A program made the translations under genes and the position numbers. From NCBI GenBank assembly GCA_019973155.2, contig BPQB01000008.1:496001-560000 (forward strand): a stretch of DNA of 64,000 bases, in the 5' to 3' direction. Positions 58,711 to 64,000 of the stretch are shown piece after piece. How positions within the stretch are numbered: position 1 is the stretch's first letter; every line of letters starts with the position of its first letter. The notes under the pieces are model-generated. The model saw only the letters and a list, made by a program, of their open reading frames with translations. It did not search any database and was not told the DNA's origin. This DNA comes from Phanerochaete sordida. Taxonomy: Eukaryota; Basidiomycota; Agaricomycetes; Polyporales; Phanerochaetaceae.

Positions 58711-58796
58711 GAGGCAGAGGTTCGAGGACTGCTCTCCAGTAACGAACGCCCCACGCACCGCGTCTGTATCGCTCAATTCTGACCAGGCTACCAGAA

Positions 58797-59740
58797 ATGG
58801 AATCTCAACTTACCCTCATCGATATCCCAGAACTCCGCCTCGCTGGCTCAAGCAGCCTACCAGCGGCGACAACAGTCCTGCGATTCACGCGGGACTGCGC
58901 GCACAACACCACCATCACGGTCAGCGGGCAGCCGTGGACGCACTACGCTATACACTCTGACCGATATGTCACGACCACCCACATAACCCGCGTCGTGCAG
59001 GGAAGCAATCCTGTCAGCGTGGGTGTCGTCCGACGGCGCAGCGTCCTCGCGGACCGCCTCACGGTCGGCGGTGTGGATGCCAAGCTCAATCAGTGGCTGA
59101 AGATGCCGCTGCTACAGAATCTGTAAGCGTCATTTTTGTATCCCAGTGTTGTTACGGGTCTGAGATGCGCCTGCGAGATGACCGTGGGCGTGACCGATGC
59201 GCCCGGTCGGATGGACGGATGGATATCGAGCGCACGGGTGCGCCGGCTGTCACGCCTGCCTCGTGCTGCTCGCGCTCGGCCATTGTGCGACCCTGTGGCA
59301 GCACTATCTCTTTCCCTGCTTGTAGCACAGCGCTGACCACGCCTTGCAGGCCGGCTACGATGCATGTGCGCGACGCAAGCTACACTTGGCGACTCATCAG
59401 TTCCAGCAGAGTAGGCGTGAGTAGCATTTTCCTTACGCTCGCTCATCCTCGCTAACCTCGCACATAAAAGATCTTTGCCGATGTAAAGTCGTCCACGACT
59501 CCTATCGCCTGGCTGGACCGCTCTCGCGAGGAGCCGGTCGATGGACGATACGTCTCGCTACTGCCGTCGATCTCGCTGAGCGAAGTCGCCGAAGAGCTCA
59601 TGGACGAGATCGTGCTCGCGGTGGTCATACTCGAGCATAGATTGCGGATGACGGACAAGGCGCGCGACACGCGTGTGGCGGCGATTGGTGGCGCACAGGG
59701 TGTGCCGAGCATTTCTTCGCAAGCGAAGGTGCTCGGATGA
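58797..59740 (+). CDS. DUF6593-family protein, copy 1
   Basis: Three exons (58797-59122, 59350-59416, 59471-59740) give 220 residues. The N-terminal part carries the DUF6593 pattern: a short strand pair, TTITVSGQPWTHYAIHSD, then VVRRRSVLADRLTVGG and the closing KLNQWLK. Exon 2 encodes ATMHVRDASYTWR, and exon 3 a helix with MDEIVLAVVILEHRLR. The family is widespread in basidiomycetes, has a tubby-like beta fold by prediction and no known function. No signal peptide. The exon lengths 326 and 67 nt are identical in the paralogue at 62224. Intron 1 is 227 bp, four times the usual size here. Confidence 0.8.
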
Positions 59741-60138
59741 TTTTCTACTACGCGGAGGATCGGTGTATAGCAGTCGTTCAATAATCTCACATTAGGTCCG
59801 TAGAGCTCTGATCTATTGCAATGACTCGTTTCGTTCACACTTGCTATTGTATTCTATGTTTTTGGTGCGCCGTCTCTTGGCTTCCGCAAATGCCGCGAAC
59901 AGACCGTGTCCGACGTACGGATCGTGGGCGGATCTATATACCAGGGACGCAAGGGCCCCGACGTGGCCTGTGTCGGCGTCAGAGAGGCATGTTACCTGGC
60001 AGTCAGGGTATTTTATCTGCTCAGGCCCGTGACGATAGGTGGGGAGTAGAGTGAGCGGCGCTTGACCCTATGCTACTATGGCGCGGCGAATATGGTCAGC
60101 AACCAGTCGTAACAGCGGAAGTTCGCCTATCCATTTCC

Positions 60139-60396
60139 TCATATATGAACTCTAGCATCTGACTCGCTGCGAGGTAAACTGCGAATACTAAGCTTCGTGA
60201 GCCCGCACCAGGCTTGAAAGTGAATAAATCCTTCAGCTGTTTTCGTCTTCAAGTCCGGGATCGGTATAGGGCGCGTCGGGCCGGCTCGAGGAAGGCCGGC
60301 TGGACGAGGCGTACCCATGAACATAATGCGGGACTGACTTCGTGGCATAACAGATGCGCACGCCAAGCGCAGTTCAGGAACGCCGCTCAGGGACAC
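60139..60396 (-). pseudogene. Possible DUF6593 relic
   Basis: A minus-strand frame includes SGVPELRLACASVMPRSQS, which resembles the start of DUF6593 copy 1 (IDIPELRLAGSSSLPAATT). The match does not continue into the rest of the domain, and there is no ATG in place. Either a decayed third copy or coincidence. Confidence 0.25.
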
Positions 60397-61225
60397 GTAG
60401 CTGCTGTGGCTTCTACGGCCACCTGTGCTCCGCGGCTCGGCCAGGAATGAGGCATCTACTGGTTACCATACAGCTGGCAAATTCTGAGCTCGACGCGGGG
60501 CTCATAGCGGTCCGCGATTGTCGCCAGGCACCAGTGCGACACGAGGTCCTCCCTATCGGACCAATAATACATTTACACGCATACCAAGCAACTATTGAGA
60601 ACCCCCGGACGTATGGACCGTACCTGCGTCGTTTCGACTTGATATAGACCACATCTCTCCAATCCGAAGAGGTGATTTACCAGAAGACACGCGCCGATCT
60701 TGGTTTTGTAAATGGCAGACTTGCTCGAAGGATTTGACTGAGGGCTTCGGTCCGGAAGTCGACACCATACATGTCTGGTTATGCGTGCATTACTAAGGAT
60801 ATTATATCGGGTGAATAATGACAGAAGCTTACCTCTCGCTGTGCGTCGGTAATGAGGACTCGGAAAACCGAGCAAACACGGAGCGCCGGAACTAGGTAGA
60901 CGTTGGATCTCCTTGAGCCATCCTCCGGCCTACCATCGTGTCACCGGAGGCTCTTGGACCTGCGACGTGGACTCGTAAACAATGCCATGCTGTGTTTGAT
61001 CTAGCGTTAATATAACATAGCTCGAAAGCCGATTGCCGTACCCGCTGGCGGCTTCATCGCCCTCCCCATCAGCCACGTATGCCAAGACAACGTACGAAGG
61101 CTTGAGCTTCGGTAGCGACGAAGTAAGCATTTTCGGGGCACAGCTCCGCTCTAAGGCTGAAAGGAAGGATACGACTGTGAGCCCGAAATATCTTCACAAA
61201 TCAGAGTCCATGCTAGTCCTATCCC

Positions 61226-61270
61226 GGCAGCCAAGGCTTGCGCGTCCCGAGTTCGAGTCCGATGGCTGCC
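61226..61270 (+). repeat. tRNA-like hairpin with B-box
   Basis: Eight bases ggcagcca (61226-61233) pair perfectly with tggctgcc (61263-61270); between them lies gttcgagtcc (61251-61260), a good match to a Pol III B box. There is no room for D and anticodon arms, and the T stem is poor. An A-rich tract follows at about 61330-61355. Possibly the 3' remnant of a tRNA or tRNA-derived SINE. Confidence 0.35.
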
Positions 61271-62133
61271 ATCCAGATACAGTATTTCGGCCTGGATCCT
61301 ACAGCTGAGTTCTTATTATGTATAAACATCAGAAAGCTAAAGAAAAAACAAAGACAGGGATCCCTGGCCTGGCTGACTTGGCTCGCTTTCGTTGTGGGGC
61401 GTAACGGCGCGGCAGCGTTGAGCGCGGATGTTCTACAGGAGTTACCATGTTTGGGCGCTTTAGCGCGGAGCTCAAAAAGGACAACCGGGGTCCGTCCAGG
61501 ACCCTGGAACCGCAGTCCGTTCAGCTCATGCTTAGGTCTTTCGCCAACAAGTCTCACCAATTGCCCTCACGTCACCCTGCTCGGAGGGTTCGCCTCGTTT
61601 GCTGATTCTCCACTGAGCTCTATACATTTTCAGATGGCCAGCACGGCCAAGCACTCTGAGAACCGTTCGCGAGCGTAGTTGAAACGTTCTCTGCAGTTCC
61701 TTTGCAGCTTCCGCGGGCATCCCAGTCGGTGGCCGAATGCCCTGTAACGGCTCTGGTGCCTTGCCGGTGCGGCACAGCGCACACGTAAGTGCTCCCCGCT
61801 CCCACAATGTCACTGATTTCTCGGCAGGAACCCCCGCTTAGCGCGTCGAGTCATCGTACCGCTGATCATGGGGTCACAGAATCCCTCTCGGTCCCGCAGC
61901 GACTGCTTACATACGACAGCGCTGATAACTCCGACACATCGGCGACCCAAGTACGCCTTACGATTCTTGTGGTACATTGCTTGTCAAGTAATGGACACTT
62001 TGAAAAAATCAAAACCACAACCAAAGCCCACTACGTTCCACGTCGTTGGACTCTTCGGCCGGCGCTCCACAGCGACAGGGACCATGACTCTCAGAGAGCG
62101 TTCCGAACTTGCGAGAGCAGGGAAAACGAAGCG

Positions 62134-62140
62134 TATAAAA
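62134..62140 (+). promoter_or_regulatory. TATA box of DUF6593 gene 2
   Basis: TATAAAA 84 bp before the start codon, placed as in copy 1. Confidence 0.65.
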
Positions 62141-62223
62141 TGAGCAAACGCTTATCGAGTGTGTCCTGAACGCTGCAGCTCTTCCCGCCCGCTTCGCCGC
62201 ACACCACCCAACCCTCACGGCCC

Positions 62224-63174
62224 ATGGACTCCCAAGTCACTCTCGTCGACATCCCCGAGCTCAGGCGCGCGACTGCGAGCACGTTGCCGTTCGCCAGCAA
62301 GATTCTGCACTTCACGGACAACGACATCCACAACACGAAAATCACCATCGCCGGGCAGCCATCTACGCACTACGTGGTGCACTCCGACGGGCAGGCAACA
62401 GCGACACGCGTCACCCGCATCACGGACGGCTGCGACCCCGTCAAAGTGGGCGGGATCCAGCGACGGAGCCTCCTGCCCGACCTGCTCACCGTCGGCGACT
62501 TCGAGATGAAGCTCGGCCAATGGCTCAAGATGCCGCTGCTGTATTCCATGTACGTCCAGCTCCTTTCTTACGTTGCCGCGAGGTGAAACTGAGACGACTC
62601 TTGAGAATGAACTTGTGCGAGTATTGTGTGCACTGTCTGCCCCGCGTGTAGCGTCTGCATGATGCCTCCGAGTGCACGTTGTTCTCGGCTGGAGACATCT
62701 GCTGTAGCGGGATACTCTTGTCGTCACCTCGCGGCGACGATATCCCCAGTCATTCCCTTTGAATGATGCTGATGTGACGGATGCAGCCCAGCCACTATGC
62801 AAGTACACGATGCAACCTATACCTGGCGTTTTCTGGGCTGGAACCAGCTAGGGGTGTGTACTACCTTACTCGCGTGCATTTCGCCATATTTACTCCGCGT
62901 CTTCCAGCTCTATGACGACCGTCAGCAGGTCACGACCCCCGTAGCATGGTTCGACCGCTCACGCGTTCGGCCAGGCTGGGCCGACGGAGGCTCGCTGATA
63001 CCCACCATCTCGATATGTCAGGAGGCGGAGGATATGATGGACGAGATCGTGTTGGCGGTGGTGATTATAGAGCACAGACTTCGGTCGACAGAGGCGCCAT
63101 ACACTCAGGCAGCCGTGGCGGTGAGCAGCGAGCAACCAGCGTCAGGCTCTTCTTCGCAAGCGAAAGATGCTTGA
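62224..63174 (+). CDS. DUF6593-family protein, copy 2
   Basis: Three exons (62224-62549, 62787-62853, 62908-63174) give 219 residues. The pattern is the same as in copy 1: TKITIAGQPSTHYVVHSD, IQRRSLLPDLLTVGD, KLGQWLKMPLL, then ATMQVHDATYTWR and a helix with MDEIVLAVVIIEHRLR. Identity with copy 1 is high in exons 1 and 2 and in the exon-3 helix, low elsewhere. Intron 1 is 237 bp and can fold on itself through a 16-bp stem (see separate entry). Function unknown; no export signal. Confidence 0.82.
62571..62739 (+). other. Long-range hairpin in intron 1 of DUF6593 copy 2
   Basis: cgttgccgcgaggtga (62571-62586) pairs with tcacctcgcggcgacg (62724-62739): 16 consecutive pairs in RNA, one of them G-U, enclosing 137 nt. 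Folding would bring the two splice sites to a distance typical of the short introns in this window. Confidence 0.6.
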
Positions 63175-63630
63175 AGGGGCACCACTTGCCTTACCATTAG
63201 CTCAACGATGATCTCGTGTGCCATTCTCGTGGATTGACTGTGCCTATATGCATAGAATTCGTATTTCGATGGAAACTTTGCGAGATATTCGTGCTCGGGT
63301 TTTGGGCCGCTTGTGACTGGCTTCTCGTTCGGTGCTCCGCGTTCCGTATATGTTCTGACATATGCCCGAGGAAATCTTCAAGAATAGGTTGCGCCCGCTC
63401 TCGAGCTCGCTGGCGGATCGTTGTTGGACGCGAACTCCTAACCCCGCCTGCTTCGAGACCAAACATAGCCAAACAGACGGTCTCTTACATACAGCGCCAT
63501 CGGACGCCCGGAGGTGCATACACCCACACCCTTCTCGACGACGACGAACCCCGTCTTCACGTCGAGCGACACCCTCCGTTTCTATCTGTTTTTATCGTGC
63601 GGCGCTCTGTCAAACCCCAGTCTTTGAAGC
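63175..63630. other. Intergenic, no gene seen
   Basis: 3' UTR of the DUF6593 gene and promoter of the Arg/Asp-rich gene. Confidence 0.45.
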
Positions 63631-64000
63631 ATGACTAACGTCCCCTCAGGGTCTAAGCGTCCGTGGGATGGCAGCCCAGAGCTCTCGCACAAGCGACCCC
63701 GTGAGGAGTCGCGCGAGTGGCGAGACCCTCACCTGAGGTCGCCGCGCGGAAAACCTCCGGCAGATAGGAGGGACAGCGCAGACAGGCGGAGAGGCGACCC
63801 CAGGAGCAGGGACCACGAGCGGAGGCGTTCGAGAGATTACTCGCGAGACAGGCGGGATGACAGGGAGCGCGACAGGCATCACGGCAGGGACAAGAGCAGG
63901 GATCACCACCACCGCCGACACGACAGTCGTCGTGATGGGCCCAAGGGAGACGACAGAAGACATGGATCTCCTCATACCCACCTCAACGGCAACGGAGCTG
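63631..64000 (+). CDS. Arg/Asp/Ser-rich protein, N-terminal part only
   Basis: ATG 63631 opens a frame that is still open at the window edge (123 codons seen). After MTNVPSGSKRPWDGSPELSH the protein is dominated by RD, RS and DRRRD-like dipeptides and His. Such RS/RD tracts are typical of splicing factors, but also of the disordered N-termini of CTD kinases (Ctk1/CDK12) and related nuclear enzymes, where a basic, charged tail precedes the catalytic domain. The downstream domain is outside the window, so the identity is open. Nuclear location is likely from composition. Confidence 0.65.
   Translation, partial: MTNVPSGSKRPWDGSPELSHKRPREESREWRDPHLRSPRGKPPADRRDSADRRRGDPRSRDHERRRSRDYSRDRRDDRERDRHHGRDKSRDHHHRRHDSRRDGPKGDDRRHGSPHTHLNGNGA

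Larger units (their letters stand above)
59741..62133. other. Intergenic with possible relics
   Basis: No intact gene. It holds a possible minus-strand DUF6593 relic (60139-60396) and a short tRNA-like hairpin (61226-61270), both listed separately. Confidence 0.4.

Noticed and set aside
61226..61270. Functional tRNA
   Set aside because: Acceptor-like stem and B box exist, but D arm, anticodon arm and a good T stem do not fit in the 45 nt.

Overview
The window is nuclear DNA from a filamentous basidiomycete, most probably an Agaricomycete of the polypore type. The reasons are the gene architecture (many short phase-matched introns of about 45-70 bp with GT..AG ends, and several exons of 10-40 nt), compact spacing, and families typical of that group: F-box/LRR-like proteins with NWDILLEV starts, DUF6593 proteins, sedolisin (S53) peptidases and fungal alcohol-acetyltransferase-like enzymes. 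No rRNA, CRISPR array or convincing tRNA was seen. All gene models were built by hand from reading frames, splice sites and intron phase; none was checked against transcripts.

Left part (1-14100): an F-box-like gene is followed by seven genes on the same strand. Five encode small proteins. Four of these (2781, 3661, 5250, 6573) share a phase-0 intron placed exactly at a helix ending A-C-x-E and followed by D-P-x-F, and one carries five tandem 8-residue units that each fit a SUMO-acceptor consensus. The array runs into two genes with the BRCT plus Myb layout of the telomere protein Rap1 (10211-11606 and 12811-14065). A third Rap1-like gene lies at 37720-39718 on the other strand, with tandemly duplicated acidic exons. 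A 172-bp MITE-like element sits in an intron of the first Rap1-like gene.

Middle (15000-31000): a Ser/Thr kinase with a proline-rich N-terminal half, then two long GC-rich gene-poor stretches (about 17.1-20.7 kb and 21.3-24.2 kb) around one small Ala/Pro-rich protein. Next come a class-I O-methyltransferase and two tandem membrane-anchored PP2C-type phosphatases, the second of which has lost several metal-site residues.

Right-centre (31000-48300): two S53 peptidases in opposite orientation bracket a 21-exon DHA2-type MFS transporter and the third Rap1-like gene. They are followed by a decayed and an intact copy of an alcohol-acetyltransferase-like gene and a cyclase-family hydrolase, the last two both on the minus strand. 

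Right end (48300-64000): chromosome-maintenance genes (shugoshin SGO1; the SWIM-finger recombination factor SWS1), a basic coiled-coil protein, a long disordered protein, two DUF6593 paralogues and the start of an Arg/Asp-rich protein cut by the window edge. The overall theme is repeated local duplication (Rap1-like x3, small-protein array x4-5, PP2C x2, S53 x2, acyltransferase x2, DUF6593 x2) at different stages of divergence and decay.
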